Source of the DNA: an uncultured Slackia sp.
Lineage (GTDB): Bacteria; Actinomycetota; Coriobacteriia; Coriobacteriales; Eggerthellaceae
NCBI RefSeq assembly: GCF_934630525.1
Contig: NZ_CAKTVX010000007.1
Span: 62,001 to 126,000 of the forward strand
Reading direction: 5' to 3'
Length of the DNA stretch: 64,000 bases
Shown here: positions 51,023 through 59,066 of the stretch, in pieces
How the letters are laid out: the number at the start of each line of letters is the position of its first letter
Numbering within the stretch: position 1 is the first letter of the stretch
Program-made: the position numbers and the translations under genes
Notes under the pieces: model-generated
The model's input: the letters and a program-made list of their open reading frames with translations, nothing else
What the model was told of the DNA's origin: nothing
Databases searched by the model: none

Positions 51023-51600
51023 GGATGCTTTGTCAGTGCAAGCGAATGTTGGCTGGCGCAAGTCGACACGATTCGGCGTGCGCTAGGTCACTTCGGACCA
51101 GAGCGGCCGATGTTGCCAGAGTCGGTTTGGGTGAGGAAAGCAAGAGTAGTTGAGGTCGGTTGGGTTGAGGTGACCAGCGTGGGCAGAGTTGGTTCGATCT
51201 GGGTTGGCGCAGACTCGGGCTGGCTCCCATAGATTTGAGTGGTTTCTGAACTGGGCTTCTGCAGGCTTAGGTAGCTTGACTGGATTTCCATGAATTCGGG
51301 TGGTATGAATCGGGCTTCCACGGGCCTGGCCAGTTTGGATCAGGCTTCTGCGGGCCCGCACTCGTGCTTTTGCTTCGAGTGCTGTTCTTTTCCTTGTTGC
51401 TTGTTTGCTCAGCTTTGGCTGCGTGCTCCTTGCTACTCTCGCTACTCGCGACTTGTCGTTTGCCGTGTGTTACATGTCGCGTGCGTGCGTGTTGTATGTC
51501 GCTTGTCGCGCTTCGCCTGTGTCTCGTGCCGCGCGCTGCGTGTTGCCTGCGGGCGCACAGCACGTCTCTTCCCCACTGTACTTTTCCAGCCGCCTTCTTC
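51023..51600. other. Non-coding low-complexity interval
   Basis: No supported gene. 51100-51365 has diverged repeats around GGGCTTCTGCGGGCC and TTTGAGTGG. 51370-51560 is a biased tract rich in CTTGTCGC/GTGTTG words. Frames here lack family signatures and strong RBS. Confidence 0.45.
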
Positions 51601-51620
51601 TTTGCGTCTTCGACGAAATC

Positions 51621-51816
51621 GTGTCCCGATTTCGACTTTTCTGGCAGAGAATTGCGGTTGTGAACGATTTTAAAGAGGCTTGTAAGGCCCATAATAAGAG
51701 GGTATCGTATCGACTTGCTTCTGACCTGGTGTTTTATGAATCGCTTCTTTTAAGAAAGCAATCCGTATCGCTCACAACCGCAATTTTCTGCCAAAATCTG
51801 CGGAAACCGGACATGT
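51621..51816. repeat. Foldback element, copy 2
   Basis: A 27-bp inverted repeat (51642-51668 and 51767-51793, 25/27 paired, arm TGGCAGAGAATTGCGGTTG...) encloses 98 nt. It is homologous to copy 1 and has the internal CTTCTGACCTGGT at the same place. Two differences from copy 1 occur in both arms, preserving the pairing. Confidence 0.65.
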
Positions 51817-51928
51817 TTGGCATGCTGCGCCGTTTTAAATGTATATCGCAAGTCGGAGCGACTATGAAAACGACATGTTTAGAAAAGCGGTAAGCATTTA
51901 AGGCCGTAATTGAAAGGAACCTTTCCCT

Positions 51929-52399
51929 ATGTTGGAAATCGACATCCCAGGACGTGGCACGTTCGAAATTCGCCATGTGGTGTGCGACTACAACGGAACC
52001 ATTGCCGTCGACGGGCGCCTTATGGAAGGTATCGCGGGTCGCATTCGGGAAATTGCCGAGTTTGCCCAGGTCAGCGTGCTCACTGCTGACACGTTTGGTA
52101 CGGTGCGTGCGGAATGTGATGGCCTTCCAGCTGACGTGCGCGTGTTCGCCCGCGACGATGCGAGCGCCTGTAAGGCCGCGATTGTGCGCGAGCTTGGCGC
52201 CGAAGGTTGCGTGTGCATCGGCAATGGCTTCAACGACATCGCCATGTTCGGCGAAGCCGCGCTTTCGATTGCGATTATGGGGAAAGAAGGTGCGTGCGGA
52301 AAGCTTTTGACCTGCGCCGATGTCGTGGTGACGAACGCGCTCGATGCGTTTGACCTGCTGCTTCGCACTGATCGCCTGCGCGCTACACTGCGTGGGTAA
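51929..52399 (+). CDS. HAD-like hydrolase (COG4087, soluble P-type-ATPase-like)
   Basis: 156 residues. Motif I is VVCDYNGTIAVDG (nucleophile Asp, DxNGT), motif II is in VSVLTADTFG, and motif III/IV is IGNGFNDIAMFGEA. It matches COG4087 proteins, which look like the phosphorylation domain of P-type ATPases without membrane parts. Phosphatase substrate unknown. GAAAGGAACC precedes the ATG. The last codons (CTGCGTGGGTAA) form the first unit of the 14-nt repeat at 52388. Confidence 0.8.
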   Translation: MLEIDIPGRGTFEIRHVVCDYNGTIAVDGRLMEGIAGRIREIAEFAQVSVLTADTFGTVRAECDGLPADVRVFARDDASACKAAIVRELGAEGCVCIGNGFNDIAMFGEAALSIAIMGKEGACGKLLTCADVVVTNALDAFDLLLRTDRLRATLRG

Positions 52400-52485
52400 T
52401 GCTGCTCCGGGTAATGCCGCGTGGGTGATGCCGCGTGGACGATGCTGCGTGGGCGACGCCGCGCGGGCGATGCTGTGCGGCGCGC
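52388..52485 (+). repeat. 14-nt tandem repeat overlapping a gene end
   Basis: Six full units (starts 52388, 52402 with 15 nt, 52417, 52431, 52445, 52459) and a partial one follow C(T/C)GCGTGGG(T/C)(A/G)ATG. The first unit contains the stop codon of the HAD-like gene. This is a candidate variable-number locus. Confidence 0.7.
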
Positions 52486-52578
52486 AGCTTAGGCTTGGCC
52501 GCGCGCCGGGGCGTCACTGTTTCAGGGATGCTCGCTTTCTACGAACATTGCCCGTCTTCCACAAACGCTGCTCGCCTT

Positions 52579-53748
52579 CTACAAACACTGTTTCAGAACG
52601 TCGCGCACGTCTTCTTTGGTGAGCGTTTTATAGCCGCCGGTCATGATGAATGTCGCGGCAACGATGTCGTCCAGGTCGGTTTCGGCCACGCCCAGTTCCG
52701 TGAGGTTCATCGCAACGCCTAGCTCGTGCATCCATGCCTCCATGGCCGAAAGGCCGGCCTCGGCGAGCTCGCGTTCGCTTTTGCCCGCAGGGTCAATTCC
52801 CCACACGTGCGTTGCGAAGCGCGCGAATTTCGGCAACCCGGCATCCATGATGAAGCGGTAATACGGAAGGCTCACGGCGGAAAGCGTCATGCCATGGGTC
52901 GCGTCGGTCACGGCCCCTACGCCCTGTCCGATCATGTGAACCATCCAATCAGTGGGCTTGCCCTTGGCGATGAGCGTGTTCAGCGCCCAGGTCGCGGCCC
53001 ACATGATGTTGCTGCGCGCCTCGTAGTTCCGGTCGTCTTCCGCAGCGATGCGACCGGTCTCGACCACGCTGCGCATAAGGCCTTCGGCGATGCTGTCGCT
53101 CACGTTGTTGTCGGTCCCGCTGAAATACTGCTCGCAAATATGGTTGAACGTGTCGTAGATGCCGGCCACAACCTGCCTATGCGGCAAGCTCAGAGTGAAT
53201 TCGGGGTTGAGAATCGAGAATTTGGGCATCACGTCGCTGTTCGCGAAAACGTGCCCCACTTTAAGCTTGGCAGCATGGTCGGTAATCACGGCGCCCGCGT
53301 TCATTTCCGAACCCGTGCCGGCCATGGTGAGCACGCATCCCACGGGAACAACCGGGCAGCTTGGCTCCTCGAAGCGAACAAAGTATTTCTCCCAGGGGTC
53401 CTCGTCGCAGTTCACCGAAACCGACACCGCTTTGGAGTAGTCGCACACCGAGCCGCCGCCCACTGCCAAAATCAGATCGGCGCCGGCCGCTTTCGCCACG
53501 GCAACGCCCTCGCGAAGCTTCTCGACGGTGGGGTTTGGCATGATGCCGGAAATCTCGGTCACGTTTTTGCCTGCGGCGTTCAAAACGGCGGCCACCTGGT
53601 CATATACGCCGTTTTTCTTGATGGAGCCGCCGCCGTAGACGAGCACGACGTTCGGGCCGTATTTCGCGAGCTCGCCCGCGAGTCCCTCAAGCGCATCTGG
53701 GCCGAAGTATATTTTGGTGGGATTGTGGTACGTAAACGTTCCGAGCAT
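52579..53748 (-). CDS. Iron-containing alcohol dehydrogenase (YqhD/butanol-dehydrogenase type)
   Basis: 389 residues, the usual family length. The NAD(P)-binding segment is LVYGGGSIKKNGVYDQV, and the GGGSVCDYSKA motif binds pyrophosphate. Metal ligands are in HRQVVAGIYDTFNHICEQYF and the HMIGQGVGAVTDATHGMTLS region. It reduces aldehydes to alcohols (or the reverse) with NAD(P)H. It is divergent from a MerR gene. The intergenic operator (53803-53822) sits inside the promoter spacer, so it is probably induced by MerR in response to aldehyde or thiol stress. Confidence 0.9.
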   Translation of the reverse strand: MLGTFTYHNPTKIYFGPDALEGLAGELAKYGPNVVLVYGGGSIKKNGVYDQVAAVLNAAGKNVTEISGIMPNPTVEKLREGVAVAKAAGADLILAVGGGSVCDYSKAVSVSVNCDEDPWEKYFVRFEEPSCPVVPVGCVLTMAGTGSEMNAGAVITDHAAKLKVGHVFANSDVMPKFSILNPEFTLSLPHRQVVAGIYDTFNHICEQYFSGTDNNVSDSIAEGLMRSVVETGRIAAEDDRNYEARSNIMWAATWALNTLIAKGKPTDWMVHMIGQGVGAVTDATHGMTLSAVSLPYYRFIMDAGLPKFARFATHVWGIDPAGKSERELAEAGLSAMEAWMHELGVAMNLTELGVAETDLDDIVAATFIMTGGYKTLTKEDVRDVLKQCL

Positions 53749-53800
53749 ATGGTTATCCCTCTCATCCTATGGACTTGCTTGGTAGAATGGACTAACCGTA

Positions 53801-53825
53801 AAACCTAAACCTGACTTTAGGTCAA
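53801..53825 (-). promoter_or_regulatory. MerR-type operator and promoter of the alcohol dehydrogenase
   Basis: The inverted repeat ACCTAAA-N6-TTTAGGT (53803-53822) lies between -35 TTGACC (53825-53820) and a weak -10 TACGGT, a 19-nt spacer. Long spacers with a central dyad are the hallmark of promoters that MerR proteins activate by DNA untwisting. Confidence 0.6.
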
Positions 53826-53856
53826 GGGTTTCAGCGCATTTTTGAAGGGAATCGAC

Positions 53857-54294
53857 ATGTATACGATTGGGCAAGTATCTGAAATGTTCGCCATTCCGGT
53901 TTCTACGCTGCGTTACTACGATAAGGAAGGGTTGTTCCCCAATCTGAAGCGCGTGGGTGGCATTCGTCAATTTGACGATGACGAGCTCGAGCTGCTGCGC
54001 ATTATCGAGTGTCTGAAGAAAACGGGCCTCGAAATCAAGGACATCAAGAAATTTGTCGCGATGATGCAAGAAGGCTCCGCGTCCTACGCTGCTCGCAAGG
54101 AGCTGTTCGAGGCGCGACGAGCACAGGCTGAAGAAGAAATTGCACGGCTGCAGAAGGCGCTTGCGATGGTGAAATTCAAGTGCTGGTACTACGAGACTGC
54201 GCTTCACGACGGAAATGAAGACCGCCTCAAGGCGATGCTGCGCGACGGCTTGCCGGAAGGCATCCAAGAGCTCTACGACGAGGCCCATTCTTAA
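53857..54294 (+). CDS. MerR-family regulator
   Basis: 145 residues from ATG 53857 (GAAGGGA six nt upstream). The HTH is MYTIGQVSEMFAIPVSTLRY, YDKEGLFPNL. A coiled coil (about 85-115) follows, then a short tail. It belongs to the group without metal-binding Cys that often controls aldehyde or alcohol-dehydrogenase genes (AdhR-like). It is divergent from the iron alcohol dehydrogenase, its probable target. Confidence 0.87.
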   Translation: MYTIGQVSEMFAIPVSTLRYYDKEGLFPNLKRVGGIRQFDDDELELLRIIECLKKTGLEIKDIKKFVAMMQEGSASYAARKELFEARRAQAEEEIARLQKALAMVKFKCWYYETALHDGNEDRLKAMLRDGLPEGIQELYDEAHS

Positions 54295-54535
54295 AGCCAT
54301 TCGGAGTCGAGTATCGAATCTACGCATTCTGAGCAGGCGTTTCCTTTAAAGCGTAAGATTATTCGCGTCGTATTCTCATGTATGCAACGCCTGGGGTGCT
54401 CGTGAAAGCCTTGAGCGGCATAAGGCTAACTCTGCAAGTGAGTCCAGGCCATGGCGTGCGCATTACCTGAGCGCGATGCCCCCTCTTTCCGCTCTATTCC
54501 CAACGAGCTGCGTCTTTTTCGAGCTAAAAACGAAA

Positions 54536-54566
54536 AACCGACCCCGGAAAGGTTCCAGGGTCGGTT
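54536..54566 (-). terminator. Terminator of the flavoprotein gene
   Basis: A 14-bp stem with one mismatch (AACCGACCCCGGAA against TTCCAGGGTCGGTT) and a 3-nt loop. On the minus strand it is followed by TTTTTCGTTTTT. It lies 113 nt beyond the stop at 54679. Confidence 0.78.
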
Positions 54567-54587
54567 CTTACGAGCCTAAGATTCGCC

Positions 54588-54618
54588 GGACCGTGCCTCG
54601 GCAAGCGAGGCGCGGTCC
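54588..54618. terminator. Second strong hairpin downstream of the flavoprotein gene
   Basis: A 13-bp stem GGACCGTGCCTCG with CGAGGCGCGGTCC (one T-G pair) and loop GCAAG. No T-run. It lies between the flavoprotein stop and the terminator at 54536-54566, and may protect the mRNA 3' end. Confidence 0.55.
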
Positions 54619-54678
54619 GAATCGTTCGGCCTTAAAGAGAGGTTTTGGGAGGGGTTGGAGGGTTAGCTTGGCAGGCGA

Positions 54679-56661
54679 CTACTTGTCGGCCTTCCAGGTC
54701 ATGCCATCACCGACGGTGGGCTTGCCCTGGGCGTATTCGTGGCAGTTGTCGCATGCGTCGGGAATGCCGCCGAGCTGCTCGGGGGTGTAGTCGAGGCTCG
54801 AGCCGTGAATCGGGTTATACGGATTCCAAACGCCCATGCTCTCGAACGACTTGCGCTGATCGTCGGTCACAGGATCGCCTTCACCATACACGGCCAGCTC
54901 AGGAATGTTGCCGTCAATTTTGGCGCCCTTGCCCAGCGTGCCATTCACGGCGCTTTCAGCAGCCACGTAGCCGAAAGTGACGGCGCGGCCGATCGAAGTG
55001 CCAGGAATGTGGCGCGGGTAGTTGCCGCTGAAGAAGCTGCCGGAAGCGTTTCCGCATGCGAACAGGCCTTTGATGGGATTGTCGTTCACGTCGAGAACAC
55101 TGCAGTTCTCGTCGATGCACAGGCCGCCCACGGTGGCGAGGACGTTCGAATTCGTGGTGAAGGCGAACAGACGGCCGCCGGTAAACGGCGCGGTCATCTT
55201 CACGTCGCGGCCGAAGTCTTCATCTTTGCCGGCCGTGCAGAACGCCATGTAGCGATCGAGCTCGGCCTTTAAGCCTTCCGCGTCGATGCCGGCGGCGTTG
55301 GCAAGCTCTTCCACGGAAGCACCCTCGAACAGCCAGCCTTTCTGCTTGAATTCGTCGATGGCATCTTCCATGCCCTCGATCATGCCCTCATCGAAGATGT
55401 ACCAACAGTTCTTGCCGTAGCCGGGCTGAGCGTTCTGGGCGTTCGAGACAACCTGGAACGGAGCGTCTTCACGCACGAAGCGCTTGCCGCGGCCGTTGAC
55501 GAGGATGCCCAGGTAGATTGCGGTCCACGTGCGGAAGTCGGCGAACGAGTCGGGGGTGCCCCAACGGAAGTTCATGACAGGTTGCGGAATGGGGTCCATT
55601 TGCGCGCCAATCGCCAGGCCCATCATATGGCCGTCGCCCGTGGTGCCCCATGCGGGGTTCCACCAGCTGGAATACGCGTAATCTTCAACGCGCGTCCAAG
55701 CCTGCATCATTTCGGGGTTGGCATCGTAGCCGCCCGTGGCGAGAATGACGCCCTTGCTCGCGTTGGCCTGGAAGTAGCCGTCGGCGTCGCGGGCGATAAC
55801 GCCGGTCACACTGCCGTCGGAAGCGGTCGTAAGCTGCACCGCAGGTGTGGAGAAGCGCAGGTCAACGGTGTCGTAAGCGGTTTTGGCGACATCCTGCATT
55901 TCGAGGCAGACGTACATGCCGGAAAGGCCCGAACGAACGCCGGCATCGGGCGGCAGGGCCGGCGAATCGTAGAAGCCGAGCTCGGTGTCGATGAGGGGCG
56001 TCGTCGCCGGGAAGCCCGAGGTGGACGGCTGCTGCTCAACCTTGGTGATTACGAAGCCGTTGGCGCCCTTGTCGAGCATTTCCTGCCAGAAATCGGTCGC
56101 CTCGCCCGAGCGGTCGACGTAGACGCGCGCGGGTTCAGGGCGAGTGCGGTAGTACGCGGAGCGGTAGATTTCATCGAGCAGCGCGGTCTTGTCGATTTCG
56201 GTGCCTTCCTGGCACTTCGCGTTCACGGCGCCGAAGCACTCGAAGCAGGCGCGTCCGCGAGTCATCTTTTCAAGAATAAGCACGTTTGCGCCCAGGTCGG
56301 CAGCCTTCAGGCCGGCGATAAGGCCACCAACGCCGGCACCAACGACAACGACGTCGAAGTCTTCGGTGCGCTTAATTTCGTTTGCGGCGATTTCGCGCGA
56401 TTCGAAGGCGATTGGGCCGCGGGGGCCAGGGCACGGGGCCTTGCGCGAAGGCATAAGGCTCACGCCATCTTTGTAGATGTTCTGGTAGTCGGCGGTTGCG
56501 GTGTTTTCGGCCGTTGCTGCCACGTCTTTCTTGTCGCTTCCGCCTGTCGGTCCACAGCCGGAAGCGACGGCGCCAACGCCCATGGCGGCTGCTGCGGCCA
56601 GTGCGCCCTTCATGAAGTTGCGACGCGTGAAGGCGCCTTTGACCTCGTTATTCTCGTTCAT
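54679..56661 (-). CDS. TAT-exported FAD-dependent reductase (fumarate/urocanate-reductase type) with C-terminal CxxCH
   Basis: 660 residues. The TAT signal has RRNFMKG, a hydrophobic stretch (ALAAAAAMGVGAVASGC) and a lipobox-like Cys. The FAD-binding Rossmann motif is VVVVGAGVGGLIAGLKAADL at about 105. The flavoprotein C-terminal signature TVGGLCIDENCSVLDV and KGLFACGNASG follows. The last 30 residues carry DACDNCHEYAQGK, a CxxCH c-type heme site, where family members usually have N-terminal heme domains. TATAAGGAGG precedes the ATG. It is divergent from a TetR gene, with two operators in the promoter. Substrate not assigned. Such paralogues reduce diverse alpha-beta-unsaturated acids in Eggerthellaceae. 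Confidence 0.87.
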   Translation of the reverse strand: MNENNEVKGAFTRRNFMKGALAAAAAMGVGAVASGCGPTGGSDKKDVAATAENTATADYQNIYKDGVSLMPSRKAPCPGPRGPIAFESREIAANEIKRTEDFDVVVVGAGVGGLIAGLKAADLGANVLILEKMTRGRACFECFGAVNAKCQEGTEIDKTALLDEIYRSAYYRTRPEPARVYVDRSGEATDFWQEMLDKGANGFVITKVEQQPSTSGFPATTPLIDTELGFYDSPALPPDAGVRSGLSGMYVCLEMQDVAKTAYDTVDLRFSTPAVQLTTASDGSVTGVIARDADGYFQANASKGVILATGGYDANPEMMQAWTRVEDYAYSSWWNPAWGTTGDGHMMGLAIGAQMDPIPQPVMNFRWGTPDSFADFRTWTAIYLGILVNGRGKRFVREDAPFQVVSNAQNAQPGYGKNCWYIFDEGMIEGMEDAIDEFKQKGWLFEGASVEELANAAGIDAEGLKAELDRYMAFCTAGKDEDFGRDVKMTAPFTGGRLFAFTTNSNVLATVGGLCIDENCSVLDVNDNPIKGLFACGNASGSFFSGNYPRHIPGTSIGRAVTFGYVAAESAVNGTLGKGAKIDGNIPELAVYGEGDPVTDDQRKSFESMGVWNPYNPIHGSSLDYTPEQLGGIPDACDNCHEYAQGKPTVGDGMTWKADK

Positions 56662-56692
56662 TTGAATTCCTCCTTATAGAATCCCCTTCATT

Positions 56693-56747
56693 GTCTACAG
56701 CGTAGACCAATGGGGTAAAGTATACGACGTAGACATGATGGGGGCAA
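56693..56747 (-). promoter_or_regulatory. Promoter of the flavoprotein gene with two TetR-type operators
   Basis: On the minus strand TTGCCC (56747-56742), a 17-nt spacer and TATACT (56724-56719). Two dyads, GTCTAC-AGC-GTAGAC (56693-56707) and GTATAC-GAC-GTAGAC (56720-56734), lie with centres 27 bp apart. One covers the -10 and spacer. This suggests repression by the divergent TetR. Confidence 0.62.
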
Positions 56748-56835
56748 GAGGGTTTTTTGGTTTAGTTTTTCGTTGAGGCCGTATCGATGCTAGTATCGCT
56801 GACGTACGATTCCCGACATAAGGCGTTGATGAATT

Positions 56836-57498
56836 ATGGCGACTCCAACGAACACGGAAAACAGCGAGGCATCTGCCCAGCTCACGCCCGAGATTATTTA
56901 CGCAAAGGCGCTTGAGATTGCCGATGAAGAAGGCATCGAGAACGCCTCTGCGCGAAAAATCGCGACCGCTCTTGGTAAAACCCCCATGGCGCTCTACCGT
57001 CATTGCGCCTCAATCAGCGACATTCAGCAAGGCGCGTGTGCCCTTGCGTTTTCCGAGGTCGATACGACTCCCATTCCCGGTGAGCGTTGGGACGATACCG
57101 TGCGAAGGACGACGGCCTCAATTCGCGCGATGGAAATTCGGCATGCGAGAGCATGTCTGTTCAAAATCAAAGGCACTGCACTTTCGCCCGCTTTGAGGGC
57201 TCATACGGAACGTGTGCAAAAGCTGCATCACGACCAGGGCATTCCTCAGGAAATCCTCGAACGTTTCTGGCGCATCGTCGATGCATTCTTGAATGGGTTC
57301 ATGATTAATGAAGTGAATATGATCAATGCGCTCCACGATGACGAAATCAGGGTTCCCGTCGATGTGCCCGAATGGGCGGAGACGGTTGAAGGTGCCTATT
57401 CCGACCAGGCGTTTCATGATGGGATCGAGATTATTATCGCAGGCATTCGCGCTCTTGCGGCGCCTGACCCTTGCGAGTGGTACACGCCTGAAGAATAG
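56836..57498 (+). CDS. TetR-family regulator
   Basis: 220 residues. The HTH region is IIYAKALEIADEEGIENASA, RKIATALGKTPMALYRHCAS, typical TetR_N with a TetR_C-like C-terminal domain. ATAAGGCG lies upstream of the ATG. It is divergent from the flavoprotein reductase with operator-like dyads between, so it probably represses that gene until a substrate binds. The same arrangement is found as pseudogenes at 17861-19071. Confidence 0.87.
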   Translation: MATPTNTENSEASAQLTPEIIYAKALEIADEEGIENASARKIATALGKTPMALYRHCASISDIQQGACALAFSEVDTTPIPGERWDDTVRRTTASIRAMEIRHARACLFKIKGTALSPALRAHTERVQKLHHDQGIPQEILERFWRIVDAFLNGFMINEVNMINALHDDEIRVPVDVPEWAETVEGAYSDQAFHDGIEIIIAGIRALAAPDPCEWYTPEE

Positions 57499-57668
57499 GC
57501 CGTATAGACCTTCGGCGTGAAGAATCAAGAGATTATCGCTGAATGCTTAAACCTGCGTAATGCCTTAAGCTGATACGGGTCGTCAAGCGGAAGCGTTTAA
57601 CAGATTCCGGGGCTCGGTTGGATTGGTCGATCCAGTTGACTCGGCCAGCCCAGTCGGCGCTGCTCGAT

Positions 57669-57695
57669 CTGCTAAACGCTACGAGCATTGAGCAG
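57669..57695. repeat. Hairpin repeat, copy D of GCTACGAGC family
   Basis: CTGCTAAACGCT-ACG-AGCATTGAGCAG, a stem with two mismatches, followed on the plus strand by GTTCTTTTT. It can terminate the TetR transcript. It overlaps the stop codon of the minus-strand transporter gene. The core matches copies A-C at 888-1124. Confidence 0.6.
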
Positions 57696-58803
57696 GTTCT
57701 TTTTCCGCATCCATTTTCGCGAAGTGTTCCATGAGCAGCGTGCGCACGGTAGAAATCACAGGCACGCCCAGAAGCACGCCCAAAAGGCCGAACAGAGAGC
57801 CGCCGGCGATAACCGCCACGAACACCCAGATGCTCGGCAGGCCTACCGACTGGCCCACGACGTTCGGGTAAATCAAGTGGCCCTCGATTTGCTGCAGAAT
57901 AATCAGGAAGATGATGAACTGTACTGCTTGCAAGGGGTCTTGCGACAAGATCATCGCAGCGCCCATGATGCCGCCGATCCATGCGCCGGCGAACGGAATG
58001 AGCGAAGTCACACCCACAATAAGGCCAATTGAGGCTGCGTAGGGAAAATGCAGGATGGTGCCGCCGATAGCGCACAGCGTACCCAAGATGACTGCCTCGA
58101 TGCATTGGCCGCGAATAAAGCGTGAGAAGCAATCGTTGGTAATGGCGCATGCGTGGAGCACGCGCTCGCGCACCTCGTCGCTGGGAATGAGAGTTGCAAG
58201 GCGCATGGCGCCGGCATGCACGCGGTCTTTGTCGAGCAACAGGTACAGCGCGAAAATCATGCCCAGCAGAATGGACAGCGTCACGTGTGCGACCTCGCCG
58301 CTCGTTTGAGCCACGATGCGCAGCGCTTGGTCGGTTCCGCCTATGGCTGCCAGGGCTTTCTCGCCCAGGGAGCTCCACGTGGTATCGTTGAGGATCATGC
58401 TCTTTTCGGCACCGGGAAGGTTCGCGATTGCTTGCGAAACCATGGTCGCGCCTTCGGAGACGCCATTGATGATAGCCGCGCCGACCGATTTGAACTCGCT
58501 GCCCACGAATGTGATGAGCGCAACGAGCGCGAGTGTGACAGCGGCAATTGCCAAAATGACGCAAATCGGGCGGCGGCTCTTAGTGACAAAGACGTTGGTC
58601 GAGCGGGGGAACCATCGCGATTCCAAGCTCGCGGCGATGAAGTTGAGCAGGTATGCCATGACGGCGCCCACCGCCAGCGGCTGCAATGCTTGGCATACGG
58701 TTGAGAAGATTTCGCACACGCCGTCGAAGCGAACGACGATGAGTGCTGCCGCTGCGATGGCCGCTACAAGAATAAGAACGTATCGAATGCTGTGCTTGTT
58801 CAT
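57679..58803 (-). CDS. AI-2E-family transporter
   Basis: 374 residues with about eight membrane helices. AI-2E features include VMAYLLNFIAASLESRWFPR near the N-terminus, LLGMIFALYLLLDKDRV, SRFIRGQCIEAVILGTLCAI, GVTSLIPFAGAWIGGIMGAA and QQIEGHLIYPNVVGQSVGLP. The family includes TqsA and Na+/H+ or peptide-like exporters, so the substrate is undetermined. It stands alone. Its stop codon lies in the loop of hairpin repeat copy D. Confidence 0.9.
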   Translation of the reverse strand: MNKHSIRYVLILVAAIAAAALIVVRFDGVCEIFSTVCQALQPLAVGAVMAYLLNFIAASLESRWFPRSTNVFVTKSRRPICVILAIAAVTLALVALITFVGSEFKSVGAAIINGVSEGATMVSQAIANLPGAEKSMILNDTTWSSLGEKALAAIGGTDQALRIVAQTSGEVAHVTLSILLGMIFALYLLLDKDRVHAGAMRLATLIPSDEVRERVLHACAITNDCFSRFIRGQCIEAVILGTLCAIGGTILHFPYAASIGLIVGVTSLIPFAGAWIGGIMGAAMILSQDPLQAVQFIIFLIILQQIEGHLIYPNVVGQSVGLPSIWVFVAVIAGGSLFGLLGVLLGVPVISTVRTLLMEHFAKMDAEKEPAQCS

Positions 58804-59066
58804 GGGGTCCTGTCGGTTGGTGGGACGAGGCGCCGTGCGCCGCTGCTTGCTTTCCGTATCAGTATAAACGCGCGCAGCGAGGAAACGGCGCGATTGCCTA
58901 CTTGTCGGCCTTTCGTGAAGAGGTCTTCACGTGGTCGACATGCGCGGCTTGGTGCCCCTGTTCGTGTAGAAGCGACTGCGGTAAGGTGATTGGCGCGTCG
59001 TTGCCTTGTTCGTGCCTTCTTGCATGGTGCGTTTATGCGCTGTCGCCTCTATTCGTTTGCATAAGG

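Noticed and set aside
51083..51692. Several overlapping frames in the repeat zone
   Set aside because: Composition-driven, low complexity, and no start signals or family motifs.
52388..52485. Possible CRISPR array
   Set aside because: Units are 14 nt in direct tandem without spacers, and no cas genes are in the window.
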